Assembly (NCBI RefSeq): GCF_042453785.1
Contig: NC_091675.1
Location: 54,784,501-54,848,500 of the forward strand
DNA: 64,000 bases
DNA from: Malus domestica
Lineage: Eukaryota; Streptophyta; Magnoliopsida; Rosales; Rosaceae
Reading direction: 5' to 3'
Part shown: piece by piece, positions 12,600-21,435 of the stretch
Layout: each line of letters opens with the position of its first letter
Numbering within the stretch: position 1 is the stretch's first letter
Program-made: the position numbers and the translations under genes
Notes under the pieces: generated by a model
The model's input: only the letters and a program-made list of their open reading frames with translations
What the model was told of the DNA's origin: nothing
Database searches by the model: none

Positions 12600-13240
12600 G
12601 AATGCAAAAACACGGACAGAAGCAGTGAAGTAAACGGATGCCGAAGCCGACAACACAATTCAGGACCCGAGTGGTGGAGGCGGCAGCATAACATCTCTCC
12701 TTTGTTGTTGTTGCTTTGGGCGTTTGTGTTTGTATAACCGGTACGCCATACACAGGATTTGGATCCGTTTATTGCTGATAAGATGTGGTCGGAATTGGAT
12801 GGAGATACTGTGTGCTGCTGCTGCTGACCTTGGTGTTGAAAGCAGTTTCTTGTTGGCTTGGAACTGGATCATGATGGTGATAGGCAAACTCTGGAGCAGG
12901 CTGGACTGGAGGTGCCAAAGGAGTCTCGTAGATGTAGTCAGCATCCAACCATGGTGGTAAGGGTGGAGCCGAGGGTTGGGTTGAGGAGGAGGAGTATGAG
13001 CAGCAATAGTGGCCGGGTGGTGGCGGTGGTGGTCGTCGAGGTGGTGGGGGAGGATAATAGAGTTGGTGGTGAGTCTTCTTTTTTCTCTTTTTTTCTAGAC
13101 CAAAACTTGAGCTTCTTCACAGTTGTAATCATTTCTTCTCTTTTGACTGCGAGCAGTTGAAGGCCGGTGGAATTTGGAATTTCGGTGAGAGCAGCAGCCT
13201 GAGCAGGAGGAATTGATAAGTTTGTAAACACTGAAAAGCT
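12600..13240 (-). pseudogene. Frameshifted proline-rich protein fragment
   Basis: On the - strand, 13231 to about 13085 reads ALTEIPNSTGLQLLAVKREE followed by ITTVKKLKFWSRKK. It then slips one frame within an A-rich run and continues with LYYPPPPPRRPPPPPPGHY, SSSSTQPSAPPLPPWLDAD and APEFAYHHHDPVPSQQ down to SYQQ and a TAA. The same frame carries on past that stop with TDPNPVYGVPVIQTQTPKAT and ends in a Cys-rich HCFCPCFC. Such sustained protein-like bias across a frameshift and an internal stop indicates a decayed gene. I do not recognise the family. Confidence 0.5.
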
Positions 13241-13598
13241 TCTTCCTCACGAAAAACTTGGCGCAATTCACTTGCAAGCAAGAGATACAAGGCTATACAT
13301 TTATGTACAAAAGCTCGATTCAACATGTCTCAACGAGTACAAAAGGTAGAAAATAAATTTCAAAAAAAAAAAAAGAAGATGAACAGCATGTACCTTGCCG
13401 TACACAGTGGAAAACTTTGGTAGCCCAGTTGGGTCCAAACAAGCAAGCACTATGAGCTCCTCGCGACAAAAGAACAAACAATAACCAAAACACCCAACCT
13501 CTGCTGCAATCAACAATTCTTCGGATTGCATGTGCATTATAGACCGCTGCCCCGCTCCATATCAGCATGCAGGGAAACTTGGCATGGATCATCGCCAA

Positions 13599-13788
13599 CC
13601 ACGGATCATCCCCAACCATCATCATGTCATCTTCATCATCGGTGTAGACAACCTGCCATTTCTTTGTAGACCTACAGAGCTCACCTTCAATATCGAACAT
13701 CTCTTCTAGTTTCTTAAGCAGATCCTCGTACCGCTCAAACCGTGTCAAATCTACAGCTCTTCCAACAGCGATCCCTTGCATGTGAACC
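13599..13788 (-). pseudogene. Auxin response factor (ARF) PB1-domain exon fragment
   Basis: From a TTCTTAG acceptor on the - strand the exon reads VHMQGIAVGRAVDLTRF, then YEDLLKKLEEMFDIEGEL, STKKWQVVYTDDEDDMMMVG and DDPW. This is the C-terminal Phox/Bem1 (domain III/IV) interaction module of ARF/Aux-IAA proteins, including the acidic OPCA motif. After DDPW the sequence no longer resembles an ARF (expected continuation: EFC.MV..I), and no DNA-binding or middle region is nearby. It looks like one exon lifted from an ARF2/ARF9-like gene. The preserved open frame suggests the capture is not ancient. Confidence 0.88.
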
Positions 13789-13984
13789 TAAGAAATTTAA
13801 AAAAGAAAGAAAAACTCAGCCAGATAGTCACCACCAACACCTAAGGCCCAACGACTTATTAAAAGAAGGAAGTGGCATGAACCGGTGCAATGTCCAATTC
13901 AAAATGTATTGTAATAATAAATGCAATAGTATTCAGTCGATCAGTCAAATGACAGTAATGACAGTAATGACTATGTTGGAATAG

Positions 13985-14215
13985 TATTCAGTCGACCTAA
14001 AGTTGTTTGGAATATTATTCAGTCGACCTAAAGTTTCTGTGCTAAATGGCTCAAGCAATAGTATTCAGTCGACCTAAAGTTGTTTGGAATAGTATTCAGT
14101 CGATCTAAAGTTTTTGTGCTAAATGGCTCAAGCAATAGTATTCAGTCGACCTAAAGTTGTTTGGAATAGTATTCAGTCGACCTAAAGTTTCTGTGCTAAA
14201 TGGCTCAAGCAAGTC
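13985..14215. repeat. Tandem array, 76-77-bp unit x3 with 31-bp sub-repeat
   Basis: ATTCAGTCGA occurs at 13987, 14018, 14063, 14094, 14140 and 14171. The spacing alternates 31 and ~45 bp, giving three copies of a ~77-bp unit. Each unit carries two GTCGACCTAAAGTT copies followed by TGTGCTAAATGGCTCAAGCA. Copies are nearly identical. Confidence 0.9.
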
Positions 14216-14591
14216 AACTCGTATGTCAACTCGTATCACAACACCACCACAGCGGCCATGGATCACCACACCACCACAGCGGCCTGTCAATAGCACTCTG
14301 ATTTTTTTTATTAATTTCTAAAAATCAAACATAATCCTCAACTATAAAAATTAAATTCTCTCTAAACAGAACATAACTTGGATGCTTAAAAATCAAACAG
14401 TTAATAAAAGGAAGTAGAACAATTAGGTTCATTGAATCTTCTCCATTATAATTGCCTATCAATAGATAAGCACAATTAAAACATCTCCAGTATTATTTGG
14501 GAATAGGAAGCCACTTCCTACCTTTTCAACGCCTCCATGTTATTAATTCATGAATTTGATTAAATCTATTTTTTATGTAGTTTTTGTAGGA

Positions 14592-14702
14592 ACTGATTCT
14601 GCATTGAGTAACAAAATGATTCTGCATGAAGTAACAAACTGATTCTGCATGGAGTAACAAAATGATTCTGCATTGAGTAACAAACTGATTCTGCATTGAG
14701 TC
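14592..14702. repeat. Tandem array, 22-24-bp unit x5
   Basis: TGATTCTGCAT is repeated at 14594, 14618, 14640, 14663 and 14686, each followed by TGAGTAACAAA or a close variant. It is a minisatellite. Confidence 0.9.
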
Positions 14703-15884
14703 CACATAGCATATGTTATACTGCAGCTCCAAATTTAGAGGGAAGTCAAAAAAGAGAGGTGGGATATCATCCTTTACAGGTCACTATATATCTCTTCATT
14801 GTACAGGTTGTCCATTGACTACAGCTATTTGTATTAAACAGTAATTCCTTATGGTTTTTGACATTATTAAGCAAAAACATCATTTCAAAGGATGCAGTTA
14901 CACAATTCAACCCACTGAGCCAATAAATCCAAGGACTAACGAAAAACAGCATGGTTACCTGTAGATAAACTTAAAGCTCGGACGTACCTGTTCCATATGA
15001 CCATGTGGAAAGTAAGTAATAAACTCGCTCCCCTTCGTGTGGAAGGGTGACGAGGAGACCAGCGCAAGCATCCTATAAATGTTTTACTTGGATTCTTTTC
15101 ACTCCTTGGCTTATTAGATGATACATTGTTTTGTTGTCGGCTTATCATCCTAACTTTAAACTACATAAAAAACTTGGATGTATCATGTTAGGTAGATCAC
15201 TCTCCACTGGATGTAGGTAGCATAAGATATGGCTATCAAATCACACGAGGAACAATTCCCTTACATAGCCATGACCTGTGGTAATCCTTAAACTCAAAGG
15301 ATCAGAATTTTTCTATAAATGCAAAATGAAGTTTTATAAGTGAGCCAATTCTTAGGGTCTATAAAAACTCAAACATTCCAGTTTAATTAAGTCATCCAGC
15401 ACTTAGCCTTCTGTCAGAAAACTTGACATACTCCTGCTCATTCACTACAATGAATTTATAACTTCTCTAAAAAACTTAAATACGTTTATGGTAAAACAAT
15501 TTTAGTAAAAGCATTAATAAAATAATTACTCCCAAAAATCTAACTAAGGCATGGCCTCAATAAGATTTGTATCCACATTAATGCATAGTTTGATACCCTA
15601 CTCTTATCGCTAGGTACAAGAGTTTGATTGCCATCACTTTATGTACGAGAAATTGGCAATTTAACCTCCGAGTTGTTTTGGTGCAATTTGAATGGGAGAA
15701 CCAACATTGAAGACACAAGTAGTATATTGTCAAGCAAGGAGTATAAAGTTATAAACCAACCATCTAAAATAAAAACACGAACAAAGTGCCAGCACAATCA
15801 CACTGGCTATAAGGGAAAGAAGAGGGAGAGAGAGAGAGAGAGCAAATAATTGAAAGAAGCAGACTAAAAACTAACTGAGTCGAG

Positions 15885-17504
15885 TCAGTCGCACACAGCC
15901 AGGTTCTCATACTCTTTGCCAGAGATGGCTGCTTCCATGACATGGTACGGGCCAACTTCCCCATTACTATCCAAGAACAACTTCAACAAGTTGTCCGAGA
16001 AGCCATCCAGGGTGCTCACCCCTGGTCGCCTACAAGGCGCCACGGGAGTCCCCCATGACTGGAGCTTCCAATACACAATCTGCGGCACCGCATCTTCGTA
16101 CCCTTTCGCCTTAAACTTGTTTTGTATTGCCTCATAATCAGACTCCGCCAGGTCAATGGTTTGGAAGTCGGTCAACACCAAGACCTTCTTGATCATCTGA
16201 TCCGGCCTCAAATTCCCATCCACAGCCACCTCGAGAATCAGATCAAACACTTTGCCAAGATCAATTTCCAGGGCGCAATGCATCCTCCTCACAAACGCGC
16301 ACATGGACTTGAGATCATCATCGCCCTGCGGTGTGGCCAAATTGTGCAGCTGAGGGTTCGAACTGAAATTGATCACCTTTCCTTTCCACGGCTCTTCACT
16401 CAGTTGGGACGCCAAGACTGACAAGGCCACCGACACATTCATGTGGGCCACTGTAGGCGAGACGTTACACACGGCCAAGCAGTTGCTCAACTTATTGCCC
16501 TGCTTCAAGTAGATGTCCTCCACCATTCTCCTCCACTGAAGCTCAGCTGCTTGCCCGACATCCTCATCATCCACGTACCCTATGATGTCATGTGGGAGGA
16601 GAGCGCCGGGCTCAATGGGCTGGCCGAGGCCGCCTTTCAACTCATCCAAATACTTCTTAACGGGGCAGAATCCTCGATGAGTGAGCGAGGAGTTAGAGAG
16701 CAAGAAGTTTGTCAAGGGCACCAGCACCTCCGTCCGGAGGCGAGCTCGGACTCTCTGGGCGTAATCAAGGCCTTGGTATTCCTCCTCCGGGCATGATTCT
16801 TCTCGGGGGAAAAGAATCCTGGCAATGCTTTCGCAGAGCAGAGTGGAGGAGCGGTCCAGGGAGGAGCCGATGGGAGGGCAATACAACGCTGCTGAGCTTA
16901 TGTCCATGTAAGGCTGCTGCTGCTGCTGCTTCAAGTTTCGCATATCAGAGCGCAAGTGGTCCGCAAAGAGATCAGAAACCCGGTCGAGTAAGAAGCGATA
17001 ATCCGAGTCACCCTCGTACCTGTCACGGGCTCGTGCAAGGCGGTTGAGAATCTGGACGAAGTCATCCATAGTCCCGACCGACTCGGTAAACTCGCCGGCG
17101 ATAGAGGCGGCGTTGCAGGCAAGAGTCTTGGGGTGGTTGCGGTGGAGCCATAAGGCGGCACTGTAGAAGGCTTTTTCATCAGATTTTCCGAGATCATTCG
17201 AATCGTCCCGTAGGTTACAAATGAGCTTGAGGGTGGTGAGGGGATTGTGGGACCAGGCCATCGGCAGCACTTGGTTGAGATATTTATAGGCCGTCCGCGT
17301 CCGGGTGGCTGGGTCTGGTTGGACTTGGACGCCAAAATACAGATCAAGGCAAGGGTCCCCCATGGATTGGGGTTGTTTGCGCAGATCTGCGTCTGAAGGC
17401 GGGGGAGGACGAAGAAGAAGATCAGCAGCAGCGGTTGTGTAATTGCTTGCCTTCACAACCGAGGGGAGGATTTTTTTGGCAGGATTCGTCATCATCATCT
17501 TCAT
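15885..17504 (-). CDS. DUF2828 / von Willebrand A-like protein with degenerate MIDAS
   Basis: Single exon, 539 aa, typical of the intronless plant DUF2828 family. The N-terminus has the family block YLNQVLPMAWSHNPLTTLKL, then LWLHRNHPKTLACNA. The C-terminal half holds the vWA-like part: LSEEPWKGKVINFSSNPQL, a KVFDLILEVAVDGNL block, VPQIVYWKLQSWGTP and the closing HVMEAAISGKEYENL. In relatives as I recall them the metal site is CDVSGSM; here it is C-N347-V-S-P-T-V, losing the first Asp and the following Gly-Ser. The MIDAS Thr region is also changed (I414-D). Metal binding is therefore doubtful. At 539 aa it is somewhat shorter than the ~600-650 usual. The frame is open end to end, so it may be expressed or only recently dead. 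The start is chosen at the first ATG; MGDPCLDLYFG (residue 48) is a possible internal start. Function of the family is unknown. Confidence 0.8.
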   Translation of the reverse strand: MKMMMTNPAKKILPSVVKASNYTTAAADLLLRPPPPSDADLRKQPQSMGDPCLDLYFGVQVQPDPATRTRTAYKYLNQVLPMAWSHNPLTTLKLICNLRDDSNDLGKSDEKAFYSAALWLHRNHPKTLACNAASIAGEFTESVGTMDDFVQILNRLARARDRYEGDSDYRFLLDRVSDLFADHLRSDMRNLKQQQQQPYMDISSAALYCPPIGSSLDRSSTLLCESIARILFPREESCPEEEYQGLDYAQRVRARLRTEVLVPLTNFLLSNSSLTHRGFCPVKKYLDELKGGLGQPIEPGALLPHDIIGYVDDEDVGQAAELQWRRMVEDIYLKQGNKLSNCLAVCNVSPTVAHMNVSVALSVLASQLSEEPWKGKVINFSSNPQLHNLATPQGDDDLKSMCAFVRRMHCALEIDLGKVFDLILEVAVDGNLRPDQMIKKVLVLTDFQTIDLAESDYEAIQNKFKAKGYEDAVPQIVYWKLQSWGTPVAPCRRPGVSTLDGFSDNLLKLFLDSNGEVGPYHVMEAAISGKEYENLAVCD

Positions 17505-17713
17505 CGTTACTTTGTTTTTGTTTTTTTGAAACCGGTTTTGTTCGCAGGGTCGGGGCGTTGGGTGTTTCTTTGGTACTAGGTAGTATGGAATACCACGACA
17601 ATTGAATGACGTGGATCCCGGAAAACCAAACTATTAAATGCCCGTATCAGTATCAGCCGTGAGAATGCAATAATCTATTGTCATCCATAAATAAGGGAAG
17701 AACAAACAAACAA
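17505..17713. other. Upstream flank of the DUF2828 gene
   Basis: Promoter and 5'UTR would lie here on the - strand. No clear TATA box was picked out. Confidence 0.4.
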
Positions 17714-17935
17714 CTAGAATGTGATTAGGTTTCTTAATAATAATGACAACAAACAAACAACTAGAATGCGATTAGATTTCCTTAATAATAATAATAACAA
17801 CAAACAATTAGAATGTGATTAGATTTCCTTAACGATAATAATTAGAATGCGAATGGATTTCCTTAACAATAATAACAACAAACAAGTATTAGAATGCGAA
17901 TGGATTTCCATAACAATAATTAGAATGCGATTAAA
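17714..17935. repeat. Degenerate tandem array, 31-48-bp unit x6
   Basis: TTAGAATGCGATTAGATTTC or a close variant recurs six times, alternating with AAYAATAATAACAACAAACAA. The last copy runs directly into the MAD1-derived fragment (junction within TTAAATTATCAA), so the array marks the left breakpoint of that duplication. Confidence 0.85.
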
Positions 17936-19031
17936 TTATCAAGTCTTACATTTCAAGAAGTTGAATCCACGGAGAATAATATTTTAGTTAAACATCTGCA
18001 AGAAGAGCTTAGAAACTTTGTAAGTTTTGTTGCCGATCTTTTCTTTCTAATGAATCAAATTGTTTCTTCCTATTGAATCTTCAGGTTCTCTATGAAGTTG
18101 ATTGATGATCATTCTTAATTAGTTCTTTTTTTTTTACAAAAAAATCTTCAGCCCTCGAAAGATTAATTTTTGGTTTGGCGGTTTATAAAATTCTGAACAT
18201 TAATGATTAAGTAGCCAATATGTCTGTATATGTTCGATGGTGCATGCATTGTTAGTTTGGTAATGTGATTTGGGTCATTTGGCCTAGGGGTAAGGAGTAT
18301 ATTGTTATGCGTAGTTGTGGTAGTTTGAGTTTTGCCTCATCAACCTTTTATATTTCAGCATAGATTTTGTATTGTTATAGAAGATGAAGAAGGGTAAAAG
18401 TTTATCATTTGGTATAAAAGAAATTGTAGAATTCTGAACAAAAAGAAAAATTTTAAAATACTTTGGGCGAGAATATTTTCTTTTGTGTTATTAGGAAGTT
18501 TGAACAGATTTCGAGAAGCTCCCGTTTGAAAGAGAGTTGTGTATGACTGATTTCATCTTTTCTAGACTAATATCTTTCTCTTGACTAGATATGTCCCTCC
18601 TTTGACTAGTCTGCATTTCTTTTGTATTTCAATAACATTTTCTTTCTAAATTCCTAGGATGCTGAAGTAAGGGAAGCAAGAAAGCTGAAGTCAGCTCATG
18701 AAAATGTTGAGTTATTGAAGGAAAAATTGTTGGAAGAAAAGAGGCGTAGAGAGAGGGTAGAAGCAGAGTTATCCAAACGACAAGAATTACAGCTTAGTAT
18801 GAAGAAGTTGGAGGATGAATTGACTTCTTGGAAGTTGATCATTGAAGACATTCCAGGCGTGTCATGTTCTGAGGATTTACCAGTTAAATTCGCATCATTA
18901 CAAAAGTATGTGAATAGCTCATTTCAGTCCTTTGAACCAGCATTGTTAGATCATTTAGACGAATGAATAAATTCATAAGCAGAGGCCTAAACAGTGAGGC
19001 TTTCCTTGATGCATCTTATTCTTCTTCCATT
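17933..19031 (+). pseudogene. Partial duplicate of MAD1 (exons 6-7 with introns)
   Basis: Co-linear with 44371-45500 of the MAD1 gene in this window: the 3' part of exon 6 ([20 protein letters not shown]), the whole of intron 6, exon 7 ([20 protein letters not shown] onward) and the start of intron 7. Across exon 7 I count about five base differences in 248 bp, so the copy is recent. Both splice junctions survive, but there is no start, no flanking exon and no C-terminal domain. Introns are retained, so it was copied as DNA, not through RNA. Both edges are abrupt. Confidence 0.92.
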
Positions 19032-20500
19032 GACAGATTGATGTGCAACTACAGCTGAATCCAGCGATTCCTTGACCCTTTTCTTCTTGAAAATCATCTC
19101 ATTTCCTTGCGGGGTGATTTCAGCAGGCGCCTTATTGTACATTGTCCCCCAATCATCAACCTCACTACCGTCCTTTGAATTCCGGACCTGCCATACACAC
19201 CGCAAGCAATAGGCAACAGGCAATAGGGCTACCAAACGGAAAGTAATATATAACCACAATGCTAAGAAGGAGTTGATCTGCCATCCCTCTAAACAGAATT
19301 TTGAAGTATCCTAGTTCTAGCAGACAACGCATCTATGCTACCCATTAAATATTAGCACAAGCAGTGACCTAACATTAACAACCTTCATTTCACAACACAC
19401 TATATTTTTAGTTTGGTTTCCAAATGAAAGACCATGCCTCTTAACACGGGCAGGAACCTATCATATCATGTTCAGACTCAACTTGAAGAGTGACTTCGGG
19501 AGAGGGAATTGCTGCAGTCTCAACTTGTACCGTTGTAGGCTGCTTCTGCCTTTTCTGATAAGTTTTGTGGACAACCGGAGGTACAATTCCCTGATTCTTA
19601 TCCGTTATCTACTGATCCTATTGAATCTAACCTTGATAATTTAGAACCTCTTATCAACCGACAACAGAAGCCTCTTGCAACCCCATATAAAAAGACCACT
19701 GCTCCACAAAAGGGGCTTACAGATGATGCGACCAAAAAGAAACAAAACGGGGGTACAAACAATGCAGAATCAGCAGCAGTCGTGACCAGTAAGGAACAGC
19801 ACAATTAGAATACAGAAAGAAAATGACAGTGAACATTTTTCACTTTCCAACACTTACTCCCTAAACAAGCAGAACCCACAACCAAGTGGATAATTAATAT
19901 TATTTGGCAATCCTATTCATCCTGAGCAACATTTCATCACTAATTATTATATCAAGTGTCTCGGTTAATCGCATTTCAGGCACAATCTCGAAAACAACCA
20001 GGCCATAAACTAGTCAAAACTAACGGCACAAATAAATCGATGAACTACATATAGTGAATCAGTTAAAATTGGAAGAACTCTTCATTCCTCAGCAAACAAA
20101 CAAATACGATTACGAATACCAATACAAATATACAAATGCATAACAGAAATCCAAAATCCAAAATCCAAAATCACAAATCCCAATCCCGATGTACGCCGTA
20201 AATTACATAACAGAAATTCAAAATTTGCAGTCCAATACGTAAAGATTGATAAGAAAAAACGACCTGTTGATTCCGAGACAGCTCTTCCTCAACCTCAAGA
20301 GACTTGACTCTTCTTCGTTCCTCTTCCTCTTCTTGCTCCTGAATTTGTTTCTTCCTCTTAATCTCCATGGCTTCGATTCACGCCCTCTCTCGCTCCTCGA
20401 AATTTTCCTCTCTCCCTCCCTCTTCTTCATTGCTTTCCTCTTCTCCTTCCCATTCCTCGCTTTCTCTGCTCCTAAACGCTCCGGTTTGGGCTCAATACCT
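19030..20500 (-). pseudogene. Rearranged C3H5 5'-exon pseudogene
   Basis: On the - strand it holds: part of exon 1 (20500-20264; KRKAMKK, then after a deletion KISRSERGR and KRKKQIQEQEEEEERRR, ending LSRNQ at a valid GT donor); a ~1.08-kb intron; exon 2 (19187 to ~19072; DGSEVDDWG, PAEITPQGNEMIFKKKRVK after a valid AG acceptor); and directly fused to it a piece of exon 6 ([15 protein letters not shown]). In exon 1 the GCGTGGATGG of the functional gene reads GCGTGAATCG, and about 150 bp is deleted, shifting the frame. Exon 2 is clearly more diverged from C3H5 than the neighbouring MAD1 piece is from MAD1, so this copy is older or comes from another paralog. Confidence 0.88.
19490..19808 (+). 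pseudogene. Unrecognised coding-like relic inside the C3H5 pseudogene intron
   Basis: One + frame reads VQTQLEE, stop, LRERELLQSQLVPL, stop, AASAFSDKFCGQPEVQF and then PDSYPLSTDPIESNLDNLEP and a Lys/Thr-rich tail to a TAG (ending VVTSKEQHN). Two stops break an otherwise protein-like, Gln/Glu-rich frame. The family was not recognised; a leucine-zipper-like start is possible. Confidence 0.35.
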
Positions 20501-20712
20501 CATTCTCCTCCTTCGGCCACCGCCACCACCATTGTCGTCCCCTTGGAAGAGCTGTTTGACGGTGTGAACGACAGCGGCGGCTTCAAATTAGTTGGACCGG
20601 AGTCTTGGAGGAGCTGAACAAAGTGGTGGAAGTTTTCAATCTTGCCTTGCTTTGCAAATACCTCCTTCACCTCCCTTAGATATGCCAACGACTCGCTTTT
20701 TGTTGATTTCAT
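20500..20712 (-). CDS. Short chimeric ORF with PAH-like start
   Basis: 70 codons from ATG at 20712. The first part, SESLAYLREVKEVFAKQGK, resembles the first helix of the paired amphipathic helix (PAH) of SIN3-type co-repressors (pattern AL.YL..VK..F). The rest (FVQLLQDSGPTNLKPPL, then Ser/Val/Gly-rich) does not match a full PAH. The frame ends at a TGA exactly where C3H5-derived sequence starts. A TATAAATA box about 100 nt upstream could drive it. It may be a fusion-born small gene or simply the head of the pseudogene; the PAH assignment is tentative. Confidence 0.35.
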   Translation of the reverse strand: MKSTKSESLAYLREVKEVFAKQGKIENFHHFVQLLQDSGPTNLKPPLSFTPSNSSSKGTTMVVAVAEGGE

Positions 20713-20813
20713 CGTCTTCGTGTCGTAGGCGTTTTCTTCTTGTTGCTTGGTTTCTAAGACAAACTCAAAGGAATTACAGAAGACAAATAAACAGAAAATA
20801 TGAGAGGAGAGAG

Positions 20814-20821
20814 TATTTATA
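20814..20821 (-). promoter_or_regulatory. TATA box of the 20712-20500 ORF
   Basis: TATAAATA on the - strand within GAGTTATAAATACTC, 102 nt before the ATG. It is followed by a CT-rich 5'UTR-like leader. Consensus and spacing are good, but expression is unproven. Confidence 0.5.
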
Positions 20822-20849
20822 ACTCGGGGTCAATGCCTTGTTTCAAGAA

Positions 20850-21003
20850 GTTTTAACGAAAAATTAACGGTACTGTTTATTTTAACAAAAAATTATATTT
20901 TTACACTAAAAGGTCAAATATAATACTATTTACTTTACCCTTTATTTTGTCTTTATCATTAAAACTCAAAGTTTTCAAGCCATTTTCATTAGTTTTCTTT
21001 TGT
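20850..21003 (+). mobile_element. MITE family A, copy 1
   Basis: About 150 bp beginning AGTTTTAACGAAAAATTAACGG and ending in a CATTTTCATTAGTTTTC type sequence, with the block AAAACTCAAAGTTTTCAAG shared with copy 2 (56383-56531). No coding capacity. Confidence 0.7.
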
Positions 21004-21124
21004 TTCAAAATGATTCCTAGCTGCAAGTGGCAAGTGTTACAAAAATTGATTTTATTTTAAATTTTGCTGAAGGGGCAAAATTGGATTTTAGAATTTTGCC
21101 GATGCAGGGTACAAATAGCAAATG

Positions 21125-21317
21125 GGGTGCGATATTCACACATCCATTTTACTTCTCAAACATCTTTTTAATTTTTGATCGTTGGATTGGATGAATTGAA
21201 ATTACCACCTATTTTATTTTTCACATATCTTTTTAATTTTCGACCGTTACATCGGATGAATTAAAAAAGATAAATTATCGTGTGAGATGTAAAATAGGAT
21301 ATGTGATTGCACACCCA
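21125..21317. mobile_element. Inverted-repeat MITE upstream of RPL21
   Basis: The left end GGGGTGCGATATTCACACATCC matches the reverse complement of the right end (GGGTGTGCAATCACATATCC). Both continue into ATTTTAC(T/A)TCTCA. The interior repeats CTTTTTAATTTT(T/C)GA. It ends 118 bp before the RPL21 start codon and thus lies in its promoter. Confidence 0.75.
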
Positions 21318-21435
21318 TACCAAATTTCATGGGTGGAGACAGAAATCCCCCAACGGATCGGATAAAAGACCGGCGGGCATAGGAGAGCAACGCAGAGTGC
21401 GAGTAGTGAGTGAGCTCTGAAAAGAAACGGCAACA

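Larger units (their letters stand above)
13789..15884. other. Intergenic with two satellite-like arrays, no gene
   Basis: Contains the two tandem arrays listed separately, a direct repeat of ACACCACCACAGCGGCC (14240-14283) and a GA-microsatellite at 15829-15841. ORFs here are short and repeat-driven. Nothing protein-like was recognised. Confidence 0.6.

Noticed and set aside
18715..18966. Stand-alone gene ending ALLDHLDE
   Set aside because: The ORF reads through the exon 7 donor into intron sequence of the duplicated MAD1 piece; the same run-on appears at 45183-45434 in the real gene.
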